From positions 620,001-684,000 of the forward strand of contig NZ_BDDE01000010.1 in NCBI RefSeq assembly GCF_008327685.1: a stretch of 64,000 nucleotides of DNA. Reading direction: 5' to 3'. Source of the DNA: Actinomadura sp. K4S16 (GTDB lineage Bacteria; Actinomycetota; Actinomycetes; Streptosporangiales; Streptosporangiaceae). Positions within the stretch are counted from its first letter, which is position 1, and each line of letters starts with the position of its first letter. Below the pieces are notes generated by a model, which saw only the letters and a program-made list of their open reading frames with translations, was not told where the DNA came from and ran no database searches. Position numbers and translations under genes: made by a program. Below are positions 16,546 through 28,017 of this stretch, in pieces.

Positions 16546-17734
16546 CCCGCGAGGGTAGTGCGCTCACGTCGCCCTTCCCGGTATCCGACGCGCCGGGACC
16601 CGGCTCGTGTGAATCCGACTCCGTGTGGATCCGGCCGCTGGTGTCGGTGAGCGGGCGGCCGGAACCGCCCCAGCGCAGCTGGACCAGCTCCGCCGCGATC
16701 GACACGGCCGTCTCCTCCGGCGTGCGGGCCCCGAGGTCCAGGCCGATCGGCGAGCGCAGCCGGGCCAGTTCGGCATCGGACAGGCCGGCCTCACGGAGCC
16801 GGGCCGTCCGGTCGTCATGGGTACGGCGCGAACCCATCGCGCCGACGTACCCGGCATCGGTGCGCAGCGCCACCTCCAGCAGCGGCACGTCGAACTTGGG
16901 GTCGTGGGTGAGGACGCAGATCGCGGTCCGCCCGTCGATGGCGTCGCGCGTCTCCTCCAGGAACTTGTGCGGCCACTTCACCACGACCTCGTCGGCCTCG
17001 GGGAACCGCTTGGGCGTCGCGAACACCGGCCGCGCGTCGCACACCGTCACGTGGTAGCCGAGGAACTTGCCGATCCGGGCGACGGCCGCCGCGAAGTCGA
17101 TCGCGCCGAACACCAGCAGCCGCGGCGGCGGCGCGAACGAGTGCACGAAGACGCTGAGGTCGTCCAGCCGCCGCTCCCCCTCGGGCCCGTAGTGCCGCTG
17201 CCCGGTGAGGCCCTGGGCGAGCATGCCGCGCGCGTCGTCGTCCACCGCCGCGTCGAGGCGGGCCGCGTGCGGGGCGCCGGGCGCGAGGGACCCGGACGCC
17301 CGGTCGGTGAAGACCACCCGGCGGGCGCCGATCCGCCCGGGCCCGGCCACGACGGTGGCGACCGCGACCGGCTCGCGCGCCTCGATCGCGGCGGCGACCT
17401 CCGGGAACTCGGGGAAGGTGTCCGGGCCGACGGGCTCCACCAGCACGTCCAGGATGCCGCCGCAGGTCAGGCCGACGGCGAACGCGTCGTCGTCGCTCAC
17501 CCCGTACCGCTGGACGACGGGCTCGCCGGTCTCCAGCACCGTCTGCCCCAGCTCGTACACGGCGCCCTCGACGCAGCCGCCCGACACGCTGCCCGCGACC
17601 TCCCCGTCCGGCGAGACGGCCATCGCCGCGCCCGGCGGGCGCGGCGCGCTGCGGAAGGTGTTCACGACGGTCGCGAGCGCGAACGTCCGCCCGGACCCGT
17701 ACCAGTCGGCGATGTCGCCGAGCACGTCACGCAT
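16529..17734 (-). CDS. xdhC: XdhC/CoxI-family molybdenum-cofactor insertion chaperone
   Basis: The 401-residue protein has an N-terminal XdhC domain (VVNTFRSAPRPPGAAMAV, SVSGGCVEGAVYE and LTCGG, residues about 23-95) and a C-terminal Rossmann domain (RLLVFGAIDFAAAVARIGKFLGY, about 206-228; YVGAMGSRRTHDDR, about 296-309). XdhC proteins bind and protect the sulfurated Mo cofactor and load it into xanthine-dehydrogenase-type apoenzymes. It overlaps the VWA gene by 8 bp upstream and the cytidylyltransferase gene by 17 bp downstream, giving a compact maturation operon. The Asp/Glu-rich tail after residue 360 is not part of the family core. Confidence 0.9.
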   Translation of the reverse strand: MRDVLGDIADWYGSGRTFALATVVNTFRSAPRPPGAAMAVSPDGEVAGSVSGGCVEGAVYELGQTVLETGEPVVQRYGVSDDDAFAVGLTCGGILDVLVEPVGPDTFPEFPEVAAAIEAREPVAVATVVAGPGRIGARRVVFTDRASGSLAPGAPHAARLDAAVDDDARGMLAQGLTGQRHYGPEGERRLDDLSVFVHSFAPPPRLLVFGAIDFAAAVARIGKFLGYHVTVCDARPVFATPKRFPEADEVVVKWPHKFLEETRDAIDGRTAICVLTHDPKFDVPLLEVALRTDAGYVGAMGSRRTHDDRTARLREAGLSDAELARLRSPIGLDLGARTPEETAVSIAAELVQLRWGGSGRPLTDTSGRIHTESDSHEPGPGASDTGKGDVSALPSRDDVAR

Positions 17735-18842
17735 GGGACCTCCCCTTTCCGGCGCCCGCGACGATGCGGGCCAGCTCCTCCAGGGCAGCGAGGCTGTGCC
17801 CGGAGGTGAAGTCGTCGACGTGCGGGAGCGCCGCCGCCATCCCCGCGGTCAGCGGCTCGTACCCGGGCCGCGCCTTGTGCGGGTTCGCCCACACCACCCG
17901 GTGCGCGAGCCGGTGCAGCCGCGCCATCTGCGCGCCGAGCAGGCCGGCGTCGCCGCGCTCCCACCCGTCCGAGGCGATCACCACGACCGCGCCCCGCGCC
18001 AGCCCCCGCTGCCCGAACCGGTCGAGGAACTCCTTCAGCTCCTCGCCGAGCCGGGTGCCGCCGCTCCAGTCCGGGATGGCCGCCGACGCCGCCGCCATCG
18101 CCGCGTCCGGGTCGCGGTGCCGCAGCTCCCGGGTGAGGCGGGTGAGGCGCGTCCCGGCGCTGAACACCTCGACGTCCCGGCCGCCGGAGCGGGCGGCGGC
18201 GTGCGCGAACCGCAGCAGCGCGTCGGCGTACGGGCTCATCGACCCGCTGACGTCCACGATCAGCACGACCCGGCGCGGCCGGGTGCGGTGGCTCCGGTGC
18301 CGCAGCAGGGACGTCTCGCCGCCGCGCCGCAGCGTCTCCCGGACGGTGCGCGCCGGGTCGAGCCGCCCGGACGTCGCCGGGGCGAACCGCCGCGACCTGC
18401 GCCGCTCGGCCCCCGCGTCCAGCAGGGCGATGAGCCGCGCGACCTCGGCGCGCTCGGCGGCGCCGAGCCGCGCCACGTCCCGGTCGCGGAGCACCTCGAC
18501 GTCGCTGGCCGTCGCCGCCTCCAGGTCCCCCTCCCGGTCGCCGCCCGGCCCGCCCGGCTCCGCCGTCGGGACCCGGCGCACCACCACGGGCGGCGTCCTG
18601 CGCCCCGGCCGGGCGGTCGCGCCCGAGAAGTACGCGGCGAAGCACCGGTCGTAGCGGGCGAGGTCGTCGGGGTCGGCGCACAGGGTGAGCCGCCCCGCCC
18701 AGTACACGTCGCCGGCGTCGAGCACGTCGAGGTGGTCGAGCGCGGCGAGCATCGCCTGGACCCGCTCGGGATCGGCCGCCCCGCCCGCCGCGCGCACCGT
18801 CCGGGCGAAGCCGACCATCGTCTCGGTGACGTCCCGGTCCAC
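17727..18842 (-). CDS. VWA-domain protein (CoxE-like)
   Basis: The 371-residue protein carries a von Willebrand A domain in its C-terminal half with an intact MIDAS start, VVLIVDVSGSMSPYADALL (DVSGS), and a later SDGWERGD loop. The N-terminal half is a helical CoxE-type region with an Arg/Pro-rich linker. CoxE works with the MoxR-type ATPase CoxD in maturation of the active site of Mo hydroxylases. The GTG at 18842 lies 2 bp after the ATPase stop; a longer open frame upstream belongs to a different frame of the ATPase gene. The cluster order (ATPase, VWA, XdhC, cytidylyltransferase) supports the role. Confidence 0.87.
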   Translation of the reverse strand: MDRDVTETMVGFARTVRAAGGAADPERVQAMLAALDHLDVLDAGDVYWAGRLTLCADPDDLARYDRCFAAYFSGATARPGRRTPPVVVRRVPTAEPGGPGGDREGDLEAATASDVEVLRDRDVARLGAAERAEVARLIALLDAGAERRRSRRFAPATSGRLDPARTVRETLRRGGETSLLRHRSHRTRPRRVVLIVDVSGSMSPYADALLRFAHAAARSGGRDVEVFSAGTRLTRLTRELRHRDPDAAMAAASAAIPDWSGGTRLGEELKEFLDRFGQRGLARGAVVVIASDGWERGDAGLLGAQMARLHRLAHRVVWANPHKARPGYEPLTAGMAAALPHVDDFTSGHSLAALEELARIVAGAGKGRSHA

Positions 18843-18844
18843 GG

Positions 18845-19753
18845 CTAACCCCCGCTGAGCAGGGCCTCTAGCCCGACGGCGCCGCCGGCGCCGGCCGCTC
18901 CGCCGAGCACGCGCTGCTGGTCCTCGCGGTACTTCAGGACGGCGCCGAGCGTCACCGCCGCCGTCCCCGGGTCGAGGTCGCGGACGCCGAGGGCGACGAG
19001 CGCCTCCGTCCAGTCCAGGGTCTCGGCGACGCCCGGCGGCTTCAGCAGGTCGGTCTCGCGCATCCGCTGCGCGGCCCGCGCCACCTGCCCGGCCAGCCGC
19101 TCCGACGCGTCCGGCAGCCGCCGCCTGATGATCGCGACCTCGCGGTCGAAGTCCGGATGCTCCAGCCAGTGGTACAGGCAGCGGCGCTTCAGCGCGTCGT
19201 GGACCTCGCGGGTGCGGTTGGAGGTCACCACGACGACCGGCGGCCGCTCGGCCCGGATCGTGCCCAGCTCCGGAACGGTGATCGTGAAGTCGCTGAGGAC
19301 CTCGAGCAGGAACGCCTCGAACTCGTCGTCGGCGCGGTCCAGCTCGTCGACGAGCAGCACGCTGGGCGACGTCTCCAGCGCCTGGAGCAGCGGCCGCGCC
19401 AGCAGGAACCGCCGGTCGTAGAGCTCGCCCTCCAGCCGCGCCACGTCGCTGACGCCCGCGGCCTCCGCCGCGCGCAGGTGCAGGAGCTGGCGGGGGAAGT
19501 CCCAGTCGTAGAGCGCCTGCGACGCGTCGAGCCCCTCGTAGCACTGCAGCCGGATCAGCGGCGCGTCGAGCCCCCGGGCGAGGGTCTTGGCCAGCTCCGT
19601 CTTGCCGACGCCGGCCTCCCCCTCCAGGAACAGGGGCCGCCCCATCCGCAGCGCGAGGAAGCAGGCCGTGGCCAGCCCCTCGTCGCTCAGGTAGCCATGC
19701 CTGTCGAGCAGGCCCGCGAGCTCCGCGGGCGATCCGACCTGGTCCACGGTCAT
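18845..19753 (-). CDS. MoxR-type AAA ATPase (CoxD-like)
   Basis: The 302-residue AAA+ protein of the MoxR family has Walker A GEAGVGKTE (about 44-52), Walker B VLLVDELDRAD (about 134-144), sensor VVVTSNRTRE (about 172-182) and the R-finger segment ALKRRCLYHW. MoxR ATPases partner with VWA proteins to remodel or activate target enzymes; CoxD is needed to build the CO dehydrogenase active site. ATG 19753 is preceded by GGGAGG at a good distance; a GTG at 19771 would add six residues. It heads the maturation operon and is divergent from the sulfite-oxidase remnant. Confidence 0.9.
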   Translation of the reverse strand: MTVDQVGSPAELAGLLDRHGYLSDEGLATACFLALRMGRPLFLEGEAGVGKTELAKTLARGLDAPLIRLQCYEGLDASQALYDWDFPRQLLHLRAAEAAGVSDVARLEGELYDRRFLLARPLLQALETSPSVLLVDELDRADDEFEAFLLEVLSDFTITVPELGTIRAERPPVVVVTSNRTREVHDALKRRCLYHWLEHPDFDREVAIIRRRLPDASERLAGQVARAAQRMRETDLLKPPGVAETLDWTEALVALGVRDLDPGTAAVTLGAVLKYREDQQRVLGGAAGAGGAVGLEALLSGG

Positions 19754-19825
19754 CGGCGCCGCCTCCCCCACGGATCACAGGCTACTCAGCCCGAGACCCA
19801 AGTCACACATCCGGCTTCACCGGAC

Positions 19826-20688
19826 ATGCGGTTCAGGGCGGACGGGCGGGCCAGGCGCGTCCGCGAACCGGAGCTGTTCGTCCCGCAGGGCACGAACGCC
19901 GAGATGCGGTGGGAGGCCATCCGCGGGCAGGGGGAGCTCACGCCCGCCGACCGGTTCTTCGTCCGCAACCACGTCGCCACACCGCTCATCGACGCGCGGA
20001 CCTGGCGGCTGAGGCTGTGGGGCACCGGCCTGCGCGGCGCACCGGCCGAGGACCGCCCCGTCGAGTTCACCTACGAGGACCTTCTCCGGCTCCCGTCGGA
20101 GAAGGTCACCGCGTTCATCGAGTGCACGGGCAACGGGCGCGGGTTCTACACCTCCCAGCGGGGCCAGGAGGTGTCGGGGACGGCCTGGCGGCTCGGCGCG
20201 GTCGGGTCGCCCGCTGGCGCGGGGTCCGCCTGGCGACCGTCCTGCGTCGCGCAGGTATCACCCCCGAGGCCGTGGACATCATGCCGCGCGGGTTGGACGC
20301 TGACTTTGTGGACAAGGGCGAGAACCTGGGCCGCGTGCGGCGCCCCCTGCCGGTGGCGAAGGCCATGAAGGACGCACTCCTCGCCTACGAGATGAACGGC
20401 GCTCCCCTGCCGCCCGACCACGGCTACCCGGTGCGCCTGGTCGTGCCCTCATGGGCGGGGATCGCGTGCGGCCGGACGTGGCGCCGCGCGCGCCCGCGGG
20501 ACCGTCACCCGAACCCGCGCGGCTGGGTCCGCTGGGAACTGCCGTGGCGCCCGGAAAGGCCGGGCCGCCACGAGCTCCTGGCGCGCGCGACCGACGAGAC
20601 CGGCGCGACCCAGCCCGCGACCGCCCCCTACAACACCCTCGGCTATCTCTTCGGCGCCGTCGTACGGCACCCGGTCACCATCGTCTGA
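19826..20688 (+). pseudogene. Sulfite oxidase/YedY-like molybdoenzyme, frameshifted and internally deleted
   Basis: The first frame (19826 to about 20206) encodes a sulfite-oxidase-fold start with TPADRFFVRNHVATP and the molybdopterin region FIECTGNGR containing the Cys ligand. After WRLGAVG similarity moves to the -1 frame, where VARWRGVRLATVLRRAGI continues to a stop at 20688. One missing G in the GGG run at 20204-20206 explains the shift. Past PVRLVVPSWAGIA the middle of the dimerisation domain is missing: the text jumps from GIACGRTW to a C-terminal-type NPRGWVRWELPWRP segment, roughly 100 residues short of family members. Two independent lesions favour a true pseudogene, although the single-base loss alone could be a sequencing error. 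Confidence 0.82.
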
Positions 20689-20727
20689 CACCCCGCCATC
20701 ACCTCAGCACCGTCTGAAAGGACCCCC

Positions 20728-22128
20728 ATGGCACTGTGGAAGCCGGACCCGACGTTCTACGCGTCACCCCGCGACGCCGCCTCCGCGCCGCCGGAGAAGC
20801 TCGCCTATGTCGCGGCGTTCGACCGGGCCGCCGAGAAGCCGGACGCGATCGCGGTGCTCGACGTGGACCCCGGCTCCGCCGCCTACGGCTCCGTGGTGGG
20901 GTGGACCGAGCTGCCCAACCTCGGCGACGAGCTGCACCACTTCGGGTGGAACGCGTGCAGCAGCGCCCTGTGCCCCGGGTCGCCGCATCCGCACGTCGAG
21001 CGCCGGTACCTGATCGTCCCGGGGCTGCGGTCGTCGCGGGTCTACGTCATCGACACCAAGGACGACCCGACCGCCCCGAAGATCGTCAAGACGCTGGAGG
21101 CGGACGAGCTGGCCAAGCGCGCCGGGTACTCGCGCCCGCACACCGTCCACTGCGGGCCGGAGGGCCTCTACCTGACCGCCCTCGGCGGGGCGAACGGCGA
21201 GGACGGGCCGGGCGGGATCGCGCTGCTCGACCACACCTCCTTCGAGGTGCTCGGGCGGTGGGAGGTCGACCGGGGGCCGCAGTACTACGCCTACGACGCC
21301 TGGTGGCACATCGCGCACGACGTTCTCATCACGTCCGAGTGGGGCACGCCGTCCATGGTCGAGGACGGTGTCGTCGGCGAACTGCTGCTCGGGCGCGAGT
21401 ACGGCCATTCGCTGAACTTCTTCGACCTGCGCAAGCGCAAGCACGTCCAGACGGTCGACCTCGGGGACGAGCACCAGATGGTCCTGGAGCTGCGTCCGGC
21501 GCACGACCCGACGAAGCTCTACGGGTTCGCGGGCGTGGTCGTCAGCGTCGAGGACCTGTCGGCGTCGGTCTGGGTCTGGCACCGCGACGGCGACCGGTGG
21601 GCGGCGACGAAGGTGATCACAATCCCCGCCGAGCCGGCCGACCCGGACGACCTGCCGCCCGTCATCCGCCCGTTCGGGGCCGTGCCCCCGCTCGTGACGG
21701 ACATCGACCTGTCCGTGGACGACCAGTGGCTGTACGTCTCGTGCTGGGGCACCGGGGAGCTGAAGCGCTACGACGTCAGCGACCCGTTCCACCCGGTGGA
21801 GGCGGGCTCGGTGCGCATCGGCGGCATCGTGCGCCGCACCCCGCATCCCGCCGGCCCCGGCCGCCCCCTCGCGGGCGGGCCGCAGATGGTCGAGGTCAGC
21901 CGCGACGGGAAGCGCGTCTACGTCACCAACTCGCTCTACGGCTCGTGGGACGACCAGTTCTACCCCGACGGCGTCGGCGCGTGGATGGCCAAGCTCGACT
22001 CCACCCCGGAGGGCTTCTCGTTCGACGAGCGGTTCTTCCCGAGCGGCGACGACTTCCGGGGCCTGCGGCCGCACCAGACGCGCCTCCAGGGCGGCGACGC
22101 GTCCTCGGACTCCTACTGCTACCCGTGA
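20728..22128 (+). CDS. SBP56/selenium-binding protein family (methanethiol oxidase-like)
   Basis: The 466-residue beta-propeller protein is close in plan to vertebrate SELENBP1 and bacterial methanethiol oxidase. It keeps DELHHFGWNACSS with the conserved Cys (about 76) equivalent to the selenium-binding Cys of the human protein, SRPHTVHCGPEG, the His-rich YGHSLNFFDLRKRKH, and the C-terminal GGPQMVEVSRDGKRVYVTNS and DQFYPDG motifs that contribute metal-binding His/Glu in the family. Characterised members oxidise methanethiol to formaldehyde, H2S and H2O2; some are copper enzymes. A ribosome binding site AAAGGA precedes the ATG. It is 39 bp after the sulfite-oxidase remnant and is coupled to the next gene by a GTGA overlap. 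Confidence 0.88.
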   Translation: MALWKPDPTFYASPRDAASAPPEKLAYVAAFDRAAEKPDAIAVLDVDPGSAAYGSVVGWTELPNLGDELHHFGWNACSSALCPGSPHPHVERRYLIVPGLRSSRVYVIDTKDDPTAPKIVKTLEADELAKRAGYSRPHTVHCGPEGLYLTALGGANGEDGPGGIALLDHTSFEVLGRWEVDRGPQYYAYDAWWHIAHDVLITSEWGTPSMVEDGVVGELLLGREYGHSLNFFDLRKRKHVQTVDLGDEHQMVLELRPAHDPTKLYGFAGVVVSVEDLSASVWVWHRDGDRWAATKVITIPAEPADPDDLPPVIRPFGAVPPLVTDIDLSVDDQWLYVSCWGTGELKRYDVSDPFHPVEAGSVRIGGIVRRTPHPAGPGRPLAGGPQMVEVSRDGKRVYVTNSLYGSWDDQFYPDGVGAWMAKLDSTPEGFSFDERFFPSGDDFRGLRPHQTRLQGGDASSDSYCYP

Positions 22129-22763
22129 ACGACGGGTCGCTCGCGGCGCTGGTCGCGCTCGGCGCGTTCCACGGCCTCAACCCGGCCATGGGATGGCTGT
22201 TCGCGGTTGCCCGCGGCCTCCAGGAGCGCAGCCGGTCGCTCGTGCTGCAGTCGCTCCCGGCCATCGCCGCGGGCCACGCCGCCTCCGTCGGCGCCGTCGC
22301 CGTCCTGGTCGCCCTCACCCGCTCCGTCGTCGCGACCCGCGCGGTCGCGATCGGCGGCGGGGCGGTGCTCGTCGGGTTCGGCCTGTGGCGGCTGCTGTCG
22401 CAACGGCACTTCCGGTGGGTCGGCATGCGGATCTCGCTGTGGCAGCTCGCCGGCTGGTCGTTCCTGATGTCGTCGGTGCACGGCGCGGGCCTGATGCTGC
22501 TGCCCGTGCTCACCTCCTCCGGAACGGCCCCGGCGGGCCACGGCCACGGCCTGGCCTCGTCGTCCGGGAGCGCCCTGTCGACCGGCGTGTTCGTCACGGC
22601 GGTGCACACCCTGTCGATGTTCGCCGTCGCCGGAGTGATCGCCGTGCTCGTCTACGAGATCGTCGGCCTGGCCGTCCTGCGCCGCGCCTGGTTCAACCTC
22701 GACCGCCTGTGGGCGGTGGCCCTGATAGGCGCCGGCGCCGTCACCGCCCTGACCGCCTGGTGA
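22125..22763 (+). CDS. Six-TM membrane protein coupled to SBP56
   Basis: The 212-residue protein has about six hydrophobic segments, a conserved-looking start HGLNPAMGWLFAVARGLQE, a second histidine motif SSVHGAGLMLLPVL and a short GHGHG loop. The HGLNPAMGW start recalls His-containing motifs in TM helices of metal transporters such as NicO/HoxN, but I cannot assign it to a named family. The GTG start overlaps the SBP56 stop (GTGA), so the two proteins are probably made together. Plausible roles are membrane anchoring, export of the metal or cofactor, or electron transfer for the SBP56 enzyme (inference). Confidence 0.7.
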   Translation: MNDGSLAALVALGAFHGLNPAMGWLFAVARGLQERSRSLVLQSLPAIAAGHAASVGAVAVLVALTRSVVATRAVAIGGGAVLVGFGLWRLLSQRHFRWVGMRISLWQLAGWSFLMSSVHGAGLMLLPVLTSSGTAPAGHGHGLASSSGSALSTGVFVTAVHTLSMFAVAGVIAVLVYEIVGLAVLRRAWFNLDRLWAVALIGAGAVTALTAW

Positions 22764-22796
22764 TCCTGGGCCGGACGCGGCGGCCCGCGCCTGGCT

Positions 22797-23423
22797 CTAC
22801 CGGCGCTTGCCGACGGCCGAGAGATCGATCTCGATCGGGAAAGGCGCCGTCACCTTGAGCTGGTCGTGGTGAATTCCGGTCATGACGTACGCGGCGCAGG
22901 CCGGATCGAACTCGTAGACATAGACGATGGTCCTGCCCTCGTCCTCTTCGACACGCCAGAAGTGCCTGATGCCGGCCTCCCGGTACCTGCGCGGTTTGAC
23001 CTCCCGGTCGCGAATCCGCGAATCGGGGGAGACCGCCTCGACCACGAGGACGACGTCTTCGGGAAGGTAGTAGGTCGACGGCTCGTCGCGCTCGTAGGCC
23101 TCCGCCGTGACGACCAGCACGTCCGGCTCGGGCGCATGCCGGTCGGAGAGCCTCACGGTCATCTCCCGGTCGGCGCACAGGGCCGCGGGCGCCTGCCGGT
23201 TGAGCTCGTCCCGCAGCAGGTTGATCACACGCACGTGCCACTTGCGCTGCGGACTCACGAAGACCAGACTCCCGTCGATCAGCTCCGTGTGCCGGGGCAG
23301 ACCGCGCATGCGGAGGAAGTCGTCGGCGGTGAAGCCGTCCGGCGGGGGGATCACCCAGTCTGGCAGCGCCTCAAGGTCCATGTGGCAACTTTCCGCAATC
23401 GCCTCGACACTCTGAGCGGTCAT
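22797..23423 (-). CDS. Uma2-family (PD-(D/E)XK nuclease fold) protein
   Basis: The 208-residue protein matches the Uma2/DUF820 family: GFTADDFLRMRGLPRHTELIDGSLVF at the start, then the nuclease-like core EPDVLVV (about 101-107) and VVLVVEAVSPDSRIRDREVKPRRYREAGI with the Glu and the downstream Lys of the motif. The family is widespread and often expanded in actinomycetes and cyanobacteria, and its biological function is not established. The ATG at 23423 follows GAAGGTGG; the frame is open a little further. It is a single gene with no evident operon partner. Confidence 0.87.
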   Translation of the reverse strand: MTAQSVEAIAESCHMDLEALPDWVIPPPDGFTADDFLRMRGLPRHTELIDGSLVFVSPQRKWHVRVINLLRDELNRQAPAALCADREMTVRLSDRHAPEPDVLVVTAEAYERDEPSTYYLPEDVVLVVEAVSPDSRIRDREVKPRRYREAGIRHFWRVEEDEGRTIVYVYEFDPACAAYVMTGIHHDQLKVTAPFPIEIDLSAVGKRR

Positions 23424-23510
23424 GTGCCCACCTTCGCACACGGACGCTCCCTCGGTCCTGGCATCAGCCTAGAACGGCGACCGTTCAAGCGGCGGGGCGG
23501 ACGGCGCGGG

Positions 23511-23957
23511 TCAGGCGGGGTCGGGGGCTTCGCCCCGGGCGTGGAGGAGGGCGCGGAGCTCGGCGAGCTGGTGGGCGGCGAGGGTCTTCTCGGCGCCGTT
23601 GATGCCCATGGCGCCGAGGGACGTGCCGTCGGCCAGGTCGAGCGTGGGCCACGGGTCGCCGACGGTCATGGAGACGTCGACGACCTCGGGCCATTCGAGG
23701 CGGCGGGTGCGGAAGGCGTTGACGACCGTGAGGCCGGACTCGTCGGCGCTGACGCGGCAGCGGGCCAGCATGTGCAGGATCCAGGCGACCCCCGCGCCGA
23801 ACGCGACCATCAGGAGCCGGTCGAACAGCTTGAACTGCGGCGCCACCACCACGGCGAGCACGATCATGCCGAGCACGATCACGCCCGCCGTGGTGTAGGC
23901 GACGAGCCGGGTGGTGCGGGGGCGCCACACCGCCGGCAGGGCCGGGACGTCAGTCAA
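23511..23957 (-). CDS. PH-domain (bPH) membrane protein
   Basis: The 148-residue protein has two hydrophobic segments near the N-terminus (about 19-36 and 46-64) followed by a bacterial PH-like domain (ADESGLTVVNAFRTRRLEWPEVVDVSM ... PWPTLDLADGTSLGAMGI). It begins with TTG at 23957 inside the last codons of hisG, overlapping that gene by 8 bp, so it is translationally coupled to hisG. PH-domain proteins at this position after hisG also occur in Streptomyces. Function is unknown; a role in histidine biosynthesis is not implied. Confidence 0.8.
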   Translation of the reverse strand: MTDVPALPAVWRPRTTRLVAYTTAGVIVLGMIVLAVVVAPQFKLFDRLLMVAFGAGVAWILHMLARCRVSADESGLTVVNAFRTRRLEWPEVVDVSMTVGDPWPTLDLADGTSLGAMGINGAEKTLAAHQLAELRALLHARGEAPDPA

Positions 23958-24825
23958 CGATCTTCGCGATGGGGATCTCGAGGATGTCGTGGGCGCCCGC
24001 CGCCTTCAGCGCCGGGATCAGCGTGTTGACGCCGCGCTTGGCGACCACCGACTCCACGGCGTTGGACTCCCCGCCGGCGAGCGAGGTGACCGTGGGCGAC
24101 GCCATCGCGGGCATGATGTCGAGGACCTTCTGCAGGTCGGCGTGCGCGACGTTCAGCTTCAGCAGCACCTTGCCCCGCGCGCGGATCACGCCCTGGAGCA
24201 GCAGGGCGACGTCCTCCATCGCGGCGCGCTTCTCGGCGTCCTCGTAGGCGTCGCGGTTCGCGACCAGCTCGGTGTAGCTGGTCAGGAGCGTGTCGAGGAT
24301 GCGCAGGCCGTTCTTGCGCAGCGACGAGCCGGTCTCGGTGAGGTCGACGATCGCGTCCACGATGTCGGGCACCTTCGCCTCGGTCGCGCCGTAGGACGGG
24401 ACGACCGTGGCCTTCACGCCGTGCTGGTCGAGGAACCGCTTGGTCATCGCCGGGAACTCGGTGGAGATCCGGACGCCCTCCGGCAGGTCGGCCACCGACT
24501 GCCAGGGCGCGCCCTCGGGCACCGCCATGATCACGCGGACCGGGTTGGAGGTGGCCTTGGAGTACTTCAGCTCCCCGAGGCTGACGACGTCGGCGTCGGT
24601 CTCGGTGATCCAGTCGCGGCCGGTGATGCCGAGGTCGAACAGGCCCTGTTCGAGGTAGGTCGGGATCTCCTGCGGGCGCAGGACGCGGACCCGGTCGATG
24701 CGGGGGTCGTCGATGGAGGCGCGGTAGTCGCGGTCCGAGGCCCGCTGGACGGTGAGGTCGGCGGCGTCGAACAGCTGCATGGTCGCCTTCTCCAGCGACC
24801 CCTTGGGCAGAACGAGTGACAGCAC
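23950..24825 (-). CDS. hisG: ATP phosphoribosyltransferase, long form
   Basis: HisG catalyses the first step of histidine synthesis, joining ATP and PRPP. The 291-residue length is the long, self-contained hexameric form with a C-terminal ACT-like regulatory domain (about 215-291) that binds histidine. Visible motifs are LVLPKGSLEKATMQLFDAADL at the start, DLGITGRDWITETDADV (about 65-81) and the PRPP loop region DAIVDLTETGSSLRKNGL (about 155-172). The start is GTG 24825. The gene normally follows hisE in actinobacteria; here ribH lies only 102 bp upstream and no hisE is present in the gap. Confidence 0.95.
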   Translation of the reverse strand: MLSLVLPKGSLEKATMQLFDAADLTVQRASDRDYRASIDDPRIDRVRVLRPQEIPTYLEQGLFDLGITGRDWITETDADVVSLGELKYSKATSNPVRVIMAVPEGAPWQSVADLPEGVRISTEFPAMTKRFLDQHGVKATVVPSYGATEAKVPDIVDAIVDLTETGSSLRKNGLRILDTLLTSYTELVANRDAYEDAEKRAAMEDVALLLQGVIRARGKVLLKLNVAHADLQKVLDIMPAMASPTVTSLAGGESNAVESVVAKRGVNTLIPALKAAGAHDILEIPIAKIVD

Positions 24826-24927
24826 GGATCGGCCTTTCGATGAGGATGTGTACGGGATACCGGGACGTTCAGGAGCGCTGACGCCCTCTGCTTCGGAACT
24901 GCTCCCCGCTCGGGAGCCGCCCCATGG

Positions 24928-27342
<2,415 letters not shown>

Positions 27343-27346
<4 letters not shown>

Positions 27347-27936
27347 GACCGGTCTCCCAGCATGCGCTCGACGTACTTGGCCACGACGTCCACTTCGAGG
27401 TTCACCGGGTCGCCGGGCCGCTTGTGGCCGAGGGTGGTCAGCGCGAGCGTCGTCGGGATGAGGGCGACGCTGAACCGGTCGGCGCCGGCCTCGACGACCG
27501 TGAGGCTGATCCCGTCGACGGTGATGGAGCCCTTGTCGACCAGGTAGCGGCTCAACTCGGCGGGGAGGGAGACCGTCACCACGTCCCACCGCTCCCCCGG
27601 CTCGCGGGAGATGATCGCGCCGACGCCGTCGACGTGGCCCTGGACGAGATGGCCGCCGAGCCGGTCGGACAGCCGCACGGGGCGTTCGAGGTTGACCTTG
27701 GAGCCGGGTTCCAGCACGCCCAGGCTGGACTTGTCGAGCGTCTCCTTGATGACGTCGGCGGTGAAGACCCCGTCCTTGACGGCCACCACGGTGAGGCATA
27801 CGCCGTTGACCGCGATCGACGCGCCGTGGACGGCGTCCTGGGTGACCAGCGGCCCGCGGACCGCGAGCGCGACCGAGTCCCCCTGGGGGTCGACCGCCAC
27901 GATCTCGCCGAGCTCCTCGACGATGCCGGTGAACAT
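27343..27936 (-). CDS. ribE: Riboflavin synthase alpha subunit
   Basis: The 197-residue trimeric enzyme makes riboflavin from two lumazine molecules. It has the two homologous barrels expected: [12 protein letters not shown] starts the first, with NGVCLTV (about 44-50), and [10 protein letters not shown] and [14 protein letters not shown] mark the second. It is the first gene of the riboflavin operon, just downstream of an FMN riboswitch, and overlaps ribM. All features are of normal length; some databases call this gene ribC. Confidence 0.95.
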
Positions 27937-28017
27937 CTCCCGGGCCTCCTAGATCAGGGCTCCGGGGGACGCTGGTGGACGTACGTGCGTCCGAATACAC
28001 CCCTGGCCAGGGGCGTA

